A stretch of DNA of 64,000 bases from Opitutia bacterium (GTDB taxonomy: Bacteria > Verrucomicrobiota > Verrucomicrobiia > Opitutales > Opitutaceae): the NCBI GenBank assembly GCA_016190985.1, contig JACPPI010000031.1, forward strand, positions 1-64,000. Direction: 5' to 3'. Below, in pieces: positions 16,588 through 24,479 of this stretch. How positions within the stretch are numbered: position 1 is the stretch's first letter; the number at the start of each line of letters is the position of its first letter. Below the pieces are notes generated by a model. It ran no database searches, was not told the DNA's origin, and saw only the letters and a list, made by a program, of their open reading frames with translations. The translations under genes and the position numbers were made by a program.

Positions 16588-17909
16588 GGGGCGAGGAGCT
16601 GTTTGAGGCGGACGTAGCTTTGCGCCCGCGCGGTGTGCTCGTGGATGGACTGGCGGGTGAACTGGGCGAGCGGGGCGTGCAGGCCGATGGCCGCATCCAG
16701 CGCGCTGTTGCCCCCCTTCTGGTAGGCGCCGATGGAGATGAGATCCTCGTTCTTGCGGTAGAGCGCCAGGCTCTCCCGCGCGCGGCCCGCCAGGGCGATC
16801 TCCTCCGGCGTGCAGATGTCGCGGCCGAGCCGGCTGACGCTTTCCAGCACGTCGATCGCCGGGTAATGGTTGAAATGGGCCAGGCTGCGCGAGAGCACCA
16901 GGTGGCCGTCGAGGATGCCGCGCACGGCGTCGGCGATGGGCTCGTTCATGTCGTCGCCCTCGACCAGCACGGTGTAGAGCGCGGTGATGGCGCCGGTCTC
17001 GCCGGCGCCGGTGCGCTCGAGGAGGCGGGGCAGCATGGCGAAGACGGACGGCGTATAACCGCGGGTCGCGGGCGGTTCGCCGACGGCGAGGCCGATCTCG
17101 CGCTGCGCCATGGCGAAACGGGTGACGGAGTCCATCATGAGCAGCACGTTCCTGCCCTCGGCGCGCCAGGCCTCGGCGATGGCCGTGGCGGTGAACGCGG
17201 CGCGCAGCCGCAGGGGCGCGGGCTGATCCGAGGTGGCGACCACGACGACCGACCGCTTCAGGCCCTCCGGGCCGAGGTCCTTCTCGATGAACTCACGCAC
17301 TTCGCGGCCGCGCTCGCCGACGAGCGCGACCACCACGATGTCCGCCTCGGAGCCGCGCGCGATCATGCCCATGAGCGTGGACTTGCCGACGCCGGAGCCG
17401 GCGAACAGGCCGAGCCGCTGGCCGCGCCCGAGCGGCACGAAGGTGTCGATCGCCCGCACGCCGGTGGCGAAGGCGGTGGCGATGCGCTGCCGGCGCAGCG
17501 GGTGCGGCGGCTGGTTGGCGCCGACGGCCCCGCGCGTGACCGGCACGAGGCCCTTGCCGTCGAAGGGCCGGCCCAGCGCGTCGAGCACGCGGCCGAGCAG
17601 CGCCGGGCCCGGCACCGGCAGCGGCGGGCGATCGAGCGCCGCCACTTCGCAGCCGACGTGGAGCCCGCCCATCTCGCCGAGCGGCATCAGGAGCACGCGG
17701 TGCTCGCGGAAACCCACGACCTCGGCCTGCACGGAGAAATTGTCGCGCGGGGAGCGGAGCAGGCAGAACTCGCCGAGGCCGACGTTGGGGCCGTCGGATT
17801 CGATGATCAGGCCCGTGACCGCCGTGACCGTGCCGAGCCGCTGGACCGTGGGCAGATGCCGCACCTGCGTGCGGATGGACTCGATGAGCGGGGCGACGGC
17901 GGGGCTCAT
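16584..17909 (-). CDS. fliI: Flagellum-specific ATPase FliI
   Basis: The product is 441 residues from ATG 17909 (MSPAVAPLIESIRTQVRHLP), which overlaps the fliH stop (ATGA). Motifs: Walker A GLFAGSGVGKSTL, ALVGERGREVREFI, Walker B region NVLLMMDSVTRFAMAQREIG and the Walker-family segment ATRGYTPSVFAMLPRLLERT. It is the hexameric ATPase that unloads chaperones and primes substrates for export. Upstream in-frame codons give an Arg-rich sequence not found in FliI. All catalytic motifs are intact. Confidence 0.97.
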   Translation of the reverse strand: MSPAVAPLIESIRTQVRHLPTVQRLGTVTAVTGLIIESDGPNVGLGEFCLLRSPRDNFSVQAEVVGFREHRVLLMPLGEMGGLHVGCEVAALDRPPLPVPGPALLGRVLDALGRPFDGKGLVPVTRGAVGANQPPHPLRRQRIATAFATGVRAIDTFVPLGRGQRLGLFAGSGVGKSTLMGMIARGSEADIVVVALVGERGREVREFIEKDLGPEGLKRSVVVVATSDQPAPLRLRAAFTATAIAEAWRAEGRNVLLMMDSVTRFAMAQREIGLAVGEPPATRGYTPSVFAMLPRLLERTGAGETGAITALYTVLVEGDDMNEPIADAVRGILDGHLVLSRSLAHFNHYPAIDVLESVSRLGRDICTPEEIALAGRARESLALYRKNEDLISIGAYQKGGNSALDAAIGLHAPLAQFTRQSIHEHTARAQSYVRLKQLLAP

Positions 17910-18487
17910 GCGACGGCGAGGGCGCGCGCCAGCGCGTCGAGTTTGGATTGCTGGCGGGCGTCGGTCAGGCCGAAGCGGCTGCGCACCTGGCAGTCGCCGG
18001 GCTGCAGCGTCGGGTCCGGCGTCACCCGGAGGCCGGGATAGCGCTCCCGCCAGCCGGGGTTGAGGGCCTGGAGGAGATCGGCGTCGCGCGGGCAGAGCAG
18101 CAGCTCGAGGTTTTCGCGCTCGGGGAACAGCTGGTCGAGCGCCTCGCGGCAAAGCTTGGCGATGATCCCGGCCGGCGGCTCGTAACCGGCGAGCAGGTGC
18201 CGGGCGAGGTCGAGCGCGAGGGCGGGCAGCTGGTCGCGCAGCTCCTCGAGCAGGCCGGCCTCGACCGCCGCGAGTTTCTGCAGCACGCCGTTGCTCAGCT
18301 GGGCCACCTCGGAGCGGATGTCGACCATCTGCTGGTCGGCCAGGGCGCGGGCCGCGTCGACGCCGCGGCGATAGGAGGCCTCGCCGTGCGCGCTGTATTC
18401 CGTCTCGGTGTAGAGGCGGCCGGGCTGGCCGGCGGTGGCGGTGCCGGTGAGCGGGCGGTCGAAGGGGAGGAGCTTGGTGTGGGCCAT
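17906..18487 (-). CDS. fliH: Flagellar export regulator FliH
   Basis: The protein has 193 residues. The N-terminal region has YTETEYSAHGEASYRRGVDA, followed by a coiled coil (about 45-95). A FliH/V-ATPase subunit E-like C-terminal domain (about 95-190) contains LRVTPDPTLQPGDCQVRSRF. FliH dimers hold FliI inactive and dock it to FliN in the C-ring. Only 4 nt separate it from fliG, and it overlaps fliI by 4 nt. The family is poorly conserved, so the call rests on domain pattern plus position. Confidence 0.9.
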   Translation of the reverse strand: MAHTKLLPFDRPLTGTATAGQPGRLYTETEYSAHGEASYRRGVDAARALADQQMVDIRSEVAQLSNGVLQKLAAVEAGLLEELRDQLPALALDLARHLLAGYEPPAGIIAKLCREALDQLFPERENLELLLCPRDADLLQALNPGWRERYPGLRVTPDPTLQPGDCQVRSRFGLTDARQQSKLDALARALAVA

Positions 18488-18491
18488 GGCG

Positions 18492-19511
18492 TCAGGCGAC
18501 GAGGCTTTCGCTGGACTCGTTTTCGAGCGTGATGGCGCCCTCCTCCTCGAGGCGGCGGACCACCTGGATGATGGCGTCCTGCGCGGTCTCGACGTCCTTG
18601 AGGCGCACGGGCCCGAGCAGGCCGATCTCGTCGCGCAGGCTCTCGGCCGCGCGCTTGGAGATGGAGGCGTAGATTTTTTCGCGGATGGCCTCGCTGGCCG
18701 ACTTCATCGAGACGGCGAGATTGGCGGAATCGACCTCGCGGAGGACGCGCTGGAGATCGGCCGCCTGGAGGCGGTTGAGGTCCTCGAAGCTGAACATCTT
18801 CTTGCGGATCGCGGCGCCGAGCTGGGCGTTGCGCTCCTCGAGGCGGCCGAGGAGGTTCTTGGAGGATTCCTTGTCGAGCTGGTTGAGCAGGTCGGCCACG
18901 GCGCGCACGCCGCCGCTGCGGTGGAAGGCCGGCCGCACCTTGGTGTCGAAATGCTTGCCAAGCGAGCGCACGATCTTGGAGACGAGGTCGAGCGAGGTGG
19001 ACTCGATCGTGCCGAGGCGCTCGACGACCTCCTCGCGCAGCTCCGGGCTGAGGAGCGTGAAGACCTCCGTGGTCTTGGCGGTGTCGAGGTAGGACAGGAG
19101 GAAGGCGATGGTCTGCGGCTGCTCGGACTTGATGAGGTTGTAGATCTGGCGGCCCTCCATCTCGCTGATGTCCTTGATGACCTCGACCGAGGTGCCCACG
19201 GGGCCGACGCGGCCGATGATGGCCGAGGCCTTGTAGTCGCCCTTGGCGATTTCCAGGGTGCGCTGCGCATAGCCCAGGCCGCCGAGGGCGGATTCCATGC
19301 TTTGCGCGACGATCCCGCCGAACTCGTCGACGGCCTGCTGCTGCACGGCGGCGGGCACGACGGGATAGGCGGACATCTCGCGGCAGAGCAGCTCGATCGT
19401 CGCGTCGTCCAGCTGGCGGAGCACATCGGCGGCGGCCTCGGGGCCGATCACGATGAGAAAGATGGCCAGCCGCTGCTGCTTGGTGAGCTTGGCGTAGTTG
19501 AGGTCGGCCAT
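18492..19511 (-). CDS. fliG: Flagellar rotor/switch protein FliG
   Basis: The protein has 339 residues, the usual length. The N-terminal domain (YAKLTKQQRLAIFLIVIGPE) binds FliF. The middle armadillo region (EMEGRQIYNLIKSEQPQTIA) contacts FliM. The C-terminal torque helix region is recognisable around LGPVRLKDVETAQDAIIQVV, then RRLEEEGAI. It is the rotor component that interacts with MotA. It is placed between fliF (8-nt gap) and fliH in the standard order. Confidence 0.97.
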   Translation of the reverse strand: MADLNYAKLTKQQRLAIFLIVIGPEAAADVLRQLDDATIELLCREMSAYPVVPAAVQQQAVDEFGGIVAQSMESALGGLGYAQRTLEIAKGDYKASAIIGRVGPVGTSVEVIKDISEMEGRQIYNLIKSEQPQTIAFLLSYLDTAKTTEVFTLLSPELREEVVERLGTIESTSLDLVSKIVRSLGKHFDTKVRPAFHRSGGVRAVADLLNQLDKESSKNLLGRLEERNAQLGAAIRKKMFSFEDLNRLQAADLQRVLREVDSANLAVSMKSASEAIREKIYASISKRAAESLRDEIGLLGPVRLKDVETAQDAIIQVVRRLEEEGAITLENESSESLVA

Positions 19512-19519
19512 GGCGGAGG

Positions 19520-21124
19520 TCAGTTTTTGTTGGACGGCGCGGGGGCGGCGACCCAGTCGCGCAACGCCGCGCCGATGTTGGCCGGTTTCTGGCGGATCAG
19601 GTGGTTGAGCATCTCGGGCGTCACGGTGCCGTTGCGGTTGGGCAGCGCCCGGCCCATGGCCTCGGGCGGCAGGGCGAGCACCTCGACCGGGACCGGCTCG
19701 GGTTTCTGCCTGGCCATGAGCCGCAGGAAATAGAGGAACACGAGCGCGGCGCCCGCGACGGCGGCCCAGCGGCTGGCGGCCTCGGTCCAGCCCATCCAGC
19801 GGCTCTCGGCGCGGAGGGCCTCGATCTGCGCGGGGAAACGCTCGGCGGCCTGGAAGGGGGTTTCCTGCAACGAGACCAGCGACTCGGCCGGCTGGCCGGG
19901 GGCGGGCTTGAGGCCGAGGGCGTTGAGCACGATCTGGCGGAGCGCGGCGAGCTCCTCGGGCGGGCGCTTGGGGGCGGCCTCGGCGGGCGCGCCGGCGGCG
20001 GCCGGGGCGGCGGCGCGCGCCGCGATGAACACGGCGGCGGTGACGCTCTTCACCGTGCCGGGGCTGCGCGTGGTGTTGGTGGTGACGCGGTTGATCTCGT
20101 AGGTGGTGGTGCGGTTCTTGCGGTTCTGCTCGGTGGTGGAGGACGGGCGGGCCATGGGCTCGTTGCCGGCGGCCTTCTCCGGGATGTTGGCGCTGACGCC
20201 GACCGCGCCGCCGTTGGCGCGCTGCTCGGCGGAGCTGGTGGCGTCCTCGGTGATGGTCTGCGAGCGCACGACCTGGCCGTCGGGGTCGTATTTTTCCTGC
20301 GTGGAGGTGGTGGCCTCGGTCTCGATCTCGGCGGAGACGCGCACGACGGCGTTGCCCGGCCCGATGACCGCGGCGAGCATCGTCTCGACCTTGCGGGAGA
20401 GGTAATCCTCCACCTGCTGCTTGTAGCGCATCTGGCTGGAGGCGGTGCCGAGGGTCGGGTCCTGCTTCAGCTCGTCGGAGAGCACATGGCCGCGGTTGTC
20501 GACGACGGCGACGGCGTCGGGCAGCAGGCCCTGCACGGCGTTGGCCACGAGGTGGCGGATGGCGTTGACCTGCTCGGGCTCGAGCCGGGCGCCGCCGACA
20601 TCGATGAAGACGGACGCCGAGGGCTTGACGCCCTGGTCGGTGAGCAGCAGCCGGTTCTCGGGCTGCACGATCATGACGCGCGCGGCGCGGACGCCCTGCA
20701 GCTGCGTGATGGTGCGCGCCAGCTCGCCCTGGATGGCGCGCAGGTAGTTGGTGCGCTGCACGAAGTCGGAGAGGCCGAACTGGCCCTTGTCGAAAATCTC
20801 AAAGCCCACGCCGTCGCCGCCGGGCAGGCCCTTGGCGGCGAGATCCATGCGGAGCTTGTAGACCTGGTCCTGCGGCACCATGACGCCGGCGCCGCCGGCC
20901 GTGACCTGGTGGGGGATGTTCAGCGTCTGCAGGTGGCTGATGACCGCCGCCGCGTCCTTCTCGCTCATGCGCCCGTAGAGCAGCTGGTAGTCGGGCCGCC
21001 GCGACCACACGACGACCGCGAGCAGGCCGCCGCAGACGGCGAGCGACGCGACCACGAGCGAAACGCGCTGGTTGAGGCCGAGCTCGCCCCAGAGGACGAG
21101 GAGGGATTTGGCGAAATTATTCAT
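19520..21124 (-). CDS. fliF: MS-ring protein FliF
   Basis: The protein has 534 residues with two membrane helices, about 20-40 (VSLVVASLAVCGGLLAVVVW) and about 445-463 (WAAVAGAALVFLYFLRLMA). Between them lies the secretin-like ring-building region with YQLLYGRMSEKDAAAVISHL and ARVMIVQPENRLLLTDQGVK. The C-terminal tail, which binds FliG, is present but short (GTVTPEMLNHLIRQKP). An Ala/Pro insert at about 385-405 is unusual but harmless-looking. FliF is the housing of the export gate and the first structure assembled. It is flanked by fliE and fliG. Confidence 0.97.
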   Translation of the reverse strand: MNNFAKSLLVLWGELGLNQRVSLVVASLAVCGGLLAVVVWSRRPDYQLLYGRMSEKDAAAVISHLQTLNIPHQVTAGGAGVMVPQDQVYKLRMDLAAKGLPGGDGVGFEIFDKGQFGLSDFVQRTNYLRAIQGELARTITQLQGVRAARVMIVQPENRLLLTDQGVKPSASVFIDVGGARLEPEQVNAIRHLVANAVQGLLPDAVAVVDNRGHVLSDELKQDPTLGTASSQMRYKQQVEDYLSRKVETMLAAVIGPGNAVVRVSAEIETEATTSTQEKYDPDGQVVRSQTITEDATSSAEQRANGGAVGVSANIPEKAAGNEPMARPSSTTEQNRKNRTTTYEINRVTTNTTRSPGTVKSVTAAVFIAARAAAPAAAGAPAEAAPKRPPEELAALRQIVLNALGLKPAPGQPAESLVSLQETPFQAAERFPAQIEALRAESRWMGWTEAASRWAAVAGAALVFLYFLRLMARQKPEPVPVEVLALPPEAMGRALPNRNGTVTPEMLNHLIRQKPANIGAALRDWVAAPAPSNKN

Positions 21125-21146
21125 GAAGGGAGTTCAAGGTCCGGGC

Positions 21147-21485
21147 TCACACCTGCATGCGCATGAGTTCCTGGTAGGATTCGATGAGCTTGTTGCGCAC
21201 CTCCACCATGAGGGAAAAGACCACGTCGGCCTCCTGCATCGCGATGACGCTCTGGTGCAACTGGTCGCTGTCGCCGAGGAGCACCTGCTGGGCGAGGCTG
21301 TGGGCCTGGGTCTGCTTGGCGTCCACGGTCGCGACCAGGCGGTCGAGCATCCGGCCGAAGCCCTCGGCCGGCACGCCCCCGACGGAGCCCGCGGCCTCGG
21401 CATTCAGCCTGGGCGGCGGCGCGTCGAGTTTCAGGAGCGCCGGGGCGCCGGTGAGCAGCGGGGAAACGGGGCCGAGGGGGGACAT
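21147..21485 (-). CDS. fliE: Hook-basal body protein FliE
   Basis: The protein has 112 residues. The C-terminal half has the FliE signature: SLAQQVLLGDSDQLHQSVIA, then MQEADVVFSLMVEVRNKLIE and SYQELMRMQV at the end. The N-terminal half is Pro/Ala-rich and variable as in the family. FliE joins the MS ring to the proximal rod. The gene follows flgC by 20 nt and precedes fliF by 22 nt. Confidence 0.95.
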   Translation of the reverse strand: MSPLGPVSPLLTGAPALLKLDAPPPRLNAEAAGSVGGVPAEGFGRMLDRLVATVDAKQTQAHSLAQQVLLGDSDQLHQSVIAMQEADVVFSLMVEVRNKLIESYQELMRMQV

Positions 21486-21505
21486 GGACCAGGGTCGGGC
21501 GCGGG

Positions 21506-21925
21506 CTATTTGCCGATCCCGAGCGTGCGGGTCGCCATCTGGCGGGCGCTTTTCACGACCGAGAGATTGGCCTCGTAGGTGCGCGAGGCCATGATCAGGT
21601 CCACCATCTCCTGCGAGAGGTTGACGTTCGGCATGGTGACGAGGCCGTCCGCCGACGCATCGGGGTGCTGGGGGTTGTAGACCTGCTGGCCCGGCGAGCG
21701 GTCGGTGGTGATCTGCCCGACACGCACGCCCTGGAGGGTGCCGGAAGCCGTGCCCTGGGAGCGGACCAGCTCGGTCTCGAAGGCGACCACCTGCCGCTGA
21801 TACGGGCCGCCGTGGGCGGTGCGGGTGGTCTGGGCGTTGGCGATGTTCTGGGCCACGATGTCCAGGCGGACTTTCTGCGCGGCGAGCGCGCTGGCGCTGA
21901 GCTCGATGCCGGAGATGAGGTTCAT
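21506..21925 (-). CDS. flgC: Proximal rod protein FlgC
   Basis: The protein has 139 residues, the usual size. The N-terminus MNLISGIELSASALAAQKVR, then VAQNIANAQTTRT, and the C-terminus NVNLSQEMVDLIMASRTYEA, then NLSVVKSARQMA, are the paired coiled-coil rod signatures. An internal YQRQVVAFE is typical. FlgC builds the proximal rod with FlgB and FliE. It starts 22 nt after flgB. Confidence 0.96.
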   Translation of the reverse strand: MNLISGIELSASALAAQKVRLDIVAQNIANAQTTRTAHGGPYQRQVVAFETELVRSQGTASGTLQGVRVGQITTDRSPGQQVYNPQHPDASADGLVTMPNVNLSQEMVDLIMASRTYEANLSVVKSARQMATRTLGIGK

Positions 21926-21947
21926 GGGGGCGGGCGGAAAAGGCGGT

Positions 21948-22334
21948 TCAGGTGACGCGGCCCGTGATGGCCACCTTGAGCTGCTTGATGTTGGAGCTGA
22001 TCATATCGGTGAGGTATTCGTGCTCGACCGCGTTGCGGTTCAGCGCGAGCAGCTCGTGCTCGATCTCCACGGAATTGCCGTCGGGGCGGACGGAATGCGC
22101 CGTGGGATCCTCGGTGATCCGGGGCGTGAGGGTGGAAGCGGAAGCCGCCAGGTCGCCGGCGGCGAGGCGGGCCTTCAATTGGGTCGCAAAATCCGCCGAG
22201 ACATCCACCCGGCGGTAGCCCGGCGTTTCGGCGTTGGCGATGTTCGCCGCCACGGCCTGCTGGCGCGCGACCGCCGCGTCGAGGAGTTTTCCGGCCAGGA
22301 CGTAATTGTCGGACTGGAAGATGGGATCGACCAT
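21948..22334 (-). CDS. flgB: Proximal rod protein FlgB
   Basis: The product is 128 residues from ATG 22334 (MVDPIFQSDNYVLAGKLLDA). Rod signature VAANIANAETPGYRRVDVSA and C-terminal VEIEHELLALNRNAVEHEYL are clear. An in-frame ATG at 22349 would add five residues, but it lies upstream of the transcription start predicted from the sigma-54 promoter at 22351-22365, so 22334 is preferred. First gene of the 19-gene minus-strand unit running to fliR. It is divergent from cheR. Confidence 0.94.
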   Translation of the reverse strand: MVDPIFQSDNYVLAGKLLDAAVARQQAVAANIANAETPGYRRVDVSADFATQLKARLAAGDLAASASTLTPRITEDPTAHSVRPDGNSVEIEHELLALNRNAVEHEYLTDMISSNIKQLKVAITGRVT

Positions 22335-22350
22335 TTGCCCCACGCCCATC

Positions 22351-22365
22351 GCAACCGCCGTGCCA
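22351..22365 (-). promoter_or_regulatory. Sigma-54 (-24/-12) promoter of the flgB operon
   Basis: On the minus strand this reads TGGCACGGCGGTTGC, a full match to TGGCAC-N5-TTGC. TTGC is followed by 16 nt and then the flgB ATG, exactly as at flhB. The predicted start (about 22339) leaves about 5 nt of leader. It would make the large basal-body operon sigma-54 dependent, consistent with the AAA+ activator at 46030-47502. Confidence 0.8.
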
Positions 22366-22517
22366 GCAATTTTGCGCGGAATTGAAGCCGCTCCCGTGCA
22401 GCGAGATAAAATTTTCACGGGACAGTGCGGCCAGCGAAGCGCCCAGGCCGCCACTGGCGCGGCCCCCGGGCCCGGCATTTTTTTCCCGCGAAAAACCCGG
22501 CCAAGCACCGCCGCGCC

Positions 22518-22544
22518 TACATTTGGCCGCGATCGTGCCGATAA
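22518..22544 (+). promoter_or_regulatory. FliA-type promoter of cheR
   Basis: TACA-N15-GCCGATAA: the -10 is a perfect FliA element and the -35 differs by one base from TAAA. The cheR ATG lies 13 nt after the -10, so the leader would be only about 7 nt and no ribosome-binding site would be included. Confidence 0.7.
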
Positions 22545-22557
22545 AGCGCTCTGACTC

Positions 22558-23382
22558 ATGCGGGAAACCGAATTCGAATTCATCCGCGGCCTGGTCTACC
22601 GACACAGCCGCATCAACCTCGGCGCCGACAAACGCGAATTGGTGTCGGCCCGTCTGGGCAAGCGCCTGCGCGCGACGCGGCTCCCCTCCATCGGCGCCTA
22701 TTGCCAGCTGCTGCAGGCCGAGACCGACGGCAACGAGCTGGCCCACCTGATCGACGAGATCTCGACCAACCACACGTTTTTCTTCCGCGAGATCGCGCAC
22801 TTCGAGTTTCTCACCCGCACCGCCCTGCCCGAGCTGCGCGCGCGGCTCCCCCGGGAGCGCTGGCCGGCCTTCCAGATCTGGAGCGCCGCGTGCTCCTCGG
22901 GCGAGGAACCCTACTCGATCGCGATGGCCCTGGAGGAGGGCTCCGCCTCCGCCTGGCCGTGGCGCATCGAGTGCACGGACATTTCGCACCGCATCCTGGC
23001 CAGGGCCCAGGCCGGCATCTACCGGGAGGAGGCGGTCGCGAAACTGCCGCCCGAGCGGAGCCGCCGCTTTTTTGACCGGGGCCACGGCCCGCAGGAGGGC
23101 AACTACCGCGTCAAGGCCGCGCTGCGCGCCCGGCTGGGTTTCCAGCAGCTCAACCTGCTCGAGGGCGAACCGCCCTTCGCCGCGCCGTTCCAGGTCATCT
23201 TTTGCCGCAATGTGATGATCTACTTCGACCGCAAGACGCAGGCCGAGCTCGTCCAGAAACTCACCCGCCACCTCGTGCCGGGCGGCTACCTGTTTGTCGG
23301 CCACTCGGAAAGCCTCACCGGCATCCCGCACACCCTGCAGGCGGTGCGTCCGGCCATCTACCGGCGCGCCCCCCACCCCTGA
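22558..23382 (+). CDS. cheR: Chemotaxis methyltransferase CheR
   Basis: The protein has 274 residues with the two CheR parts. The N-terminal helical domain (1-75) carries FEFIRGLVYRHSRINLGADK. The SAM-binding domain (80-270) has IWSAACSSGEEPYSIAMALE, CTDISHRILARAQAGIY and FQVIFCRNVMIYFDRKTQAE, then HSESL. It methylates glutamates of chemoreceptors. No receptor gene is in the window, so its targets lie elsewhere. Five nt separate it from cheB. There is no purine-rich ribosome-binding site ahead of the ATG, in keeping with the short predicted leader. Confidence 0.97.
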   Translation: MRETEFEFIRGLVYRHSRINLGADKRELVSARLGKRLRATRLPSIGAYCQLLQAETDGNELAHLIDEISTNHTFFFREIAHFEFLTRTALPELRARLPRERWPAFQIWSAACSSGEEPYSIAMALEEGSASAWPWRIECTDISHRILARAQAGIYREEAVAKLPPERSRRFFDRGHGPQEGNYRVKAALRARLGFQQLNLLEGEPPFAAPFQVIFCRNVMIYFDRKTQAELVQKLTRHLVPGGYLFVGHSESLTGIPHTLQAVRPAIYRRAPHP

Positions 23383-23387
23383 CCGCC

Positions 23388-24479
23388 ATGTTTCCGCCCA
23401 AGATCCGCGTCCTCATCATCGACGATTCCGCCGTTGTCCGCCGCCTGGCGGCCGAGGCGCTGAACGCCGACCCGGCTCTCGAGGTCATCGGCACCGCGAC
23501 GGATCCCTACGCCGCCCGCGACCTGATGGCGAAACTCCAGCCCGATGTCATCACGCTGGACATCGAGATGCCGCGCATGAACGGCCTGACCTTCCTGGAA
23601 ATCCTCATGCAGCGCCGGCCCACGCCGGTGATCGTCATGAGCTCCCTCTCGCAGCAAGGCTCGGAGCACGCGCTCGAGGCGCTCCGGCTCGGCGCCTTTG
23701 ATGTGATCGCCAAGCCCCACGGCTCCTTTTCCTTTGGCGAGCTGGGCGCCGAATTGGTCGCCAAGGTCAAGGCCGCCTCCGGCATCCCGCTGCGCGCCCT
23801 GCCCCCGCCCGCCAAAGCGCCGCCGGCCCGGGCGGCGGCCGTGCCGCCCGCCCGCCTCGCGCCGTTCGATCCGCGCGCCATCATCCTCCTCGGCGCGTCC
23901 ACCGGCGGCACCGAGGCGCTGAAGGAGGTCATCACCCGGCTCCCGCCGAACCTGCCGGGCATCGCCATCGTGCAGCACATCCCGCCGGTCTTTTCCAGGA
24001 CTTTCGCCGACCGGCTCGGCCAGACCAGCGCCCTCGACGTGCGCGAGGCCGTGGATGGCGACAAACTCGCGCCCGGCGTCGCCCTCATCGCGCCGGGAAA
24101 TTTCCACCTGCTCCTCCACTGGGCCGGCGCCGGCTACCGCGTGCGCGTGACCGACGGCCCGCAGGTCTGGCACCAGCGGCCGGCCGTGGATGTGCTCTTC
24201 AAATCCGCCGCCGACTGCGGGGCCGGGCCGCACGCCCTGGCCGGCGTCCTCACCGGCATGGGCAAGGACGGCGCCGAGGGCCTGCTGCGCCTGCGGGAAA
24301 AAGGCGCCACCACCTTCGCCCAGGACGAGGCCACCTCGGTCGTCTACGGCATGCCCCGCGTCGCGTGGGAAAACTCCGCCGCCCAGCGCCAGCTGCCCCT
24401 GCCGCAGATCGCGGCCCACCTCACCCGGCATTTTGCCGCCGCCACCGCGGCGCCCTTCGCCACCGCCACCCGCCCATGA
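23388..24479 (+). CDS. cheB: Chemotaxis methylesterase/deamidase CheB
   Basis: The product is 363 residues from ATG 23388 (MFPPKIRVLIIDDSAVVRRL). The REC domain (1-125) has phosphoacceptor Asp58 in DVITLDIEMPRMNGL and the switch Lys in DVIAKPHG. After a Pro/Ala linker (about 135-160) comes the methylesterase domain. Its catalytic Ser is in GASTGGTEAL, His in VQHIPPVFSRTFADRL and Asp in GVLTGMGKDGAEGLL. It removes methyl groups from receptors and opposes CheR. It is followed by an ATGA overlap with the next regulator gene. Confidence 0.97.
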   Translation: MFPPKIRVLIIDDSAVVRRLAAEALNADPALEVIGTATDPYAARDLMAKLQPDVITLDIEMPRMNGLTFLEILMQRRPTPVIVMSSLSQQGSEHALEALRLGAFDVIAKPHGSFSFGELGAELVAKVKAASGIPLRALPPPAKAPPARAAAVPPARLAPFDPRAIILLGASTGGTEALKEVITRLPPNLPGIAIVQHIPPVFSRTFADRLGQTSALDVREAVDGDKLAPGVALIAPGNFHLLLHWAGAGYRVRVTDGPQVWHQRPAVDVLFKSAADCGAGPHALAGVLTGMGKDGAEGLLRLREKGATTFAQDEATSVVYGMPRVAWENSAAQRQLPLPQIAAHLTRHFAAATAAPFATATRP

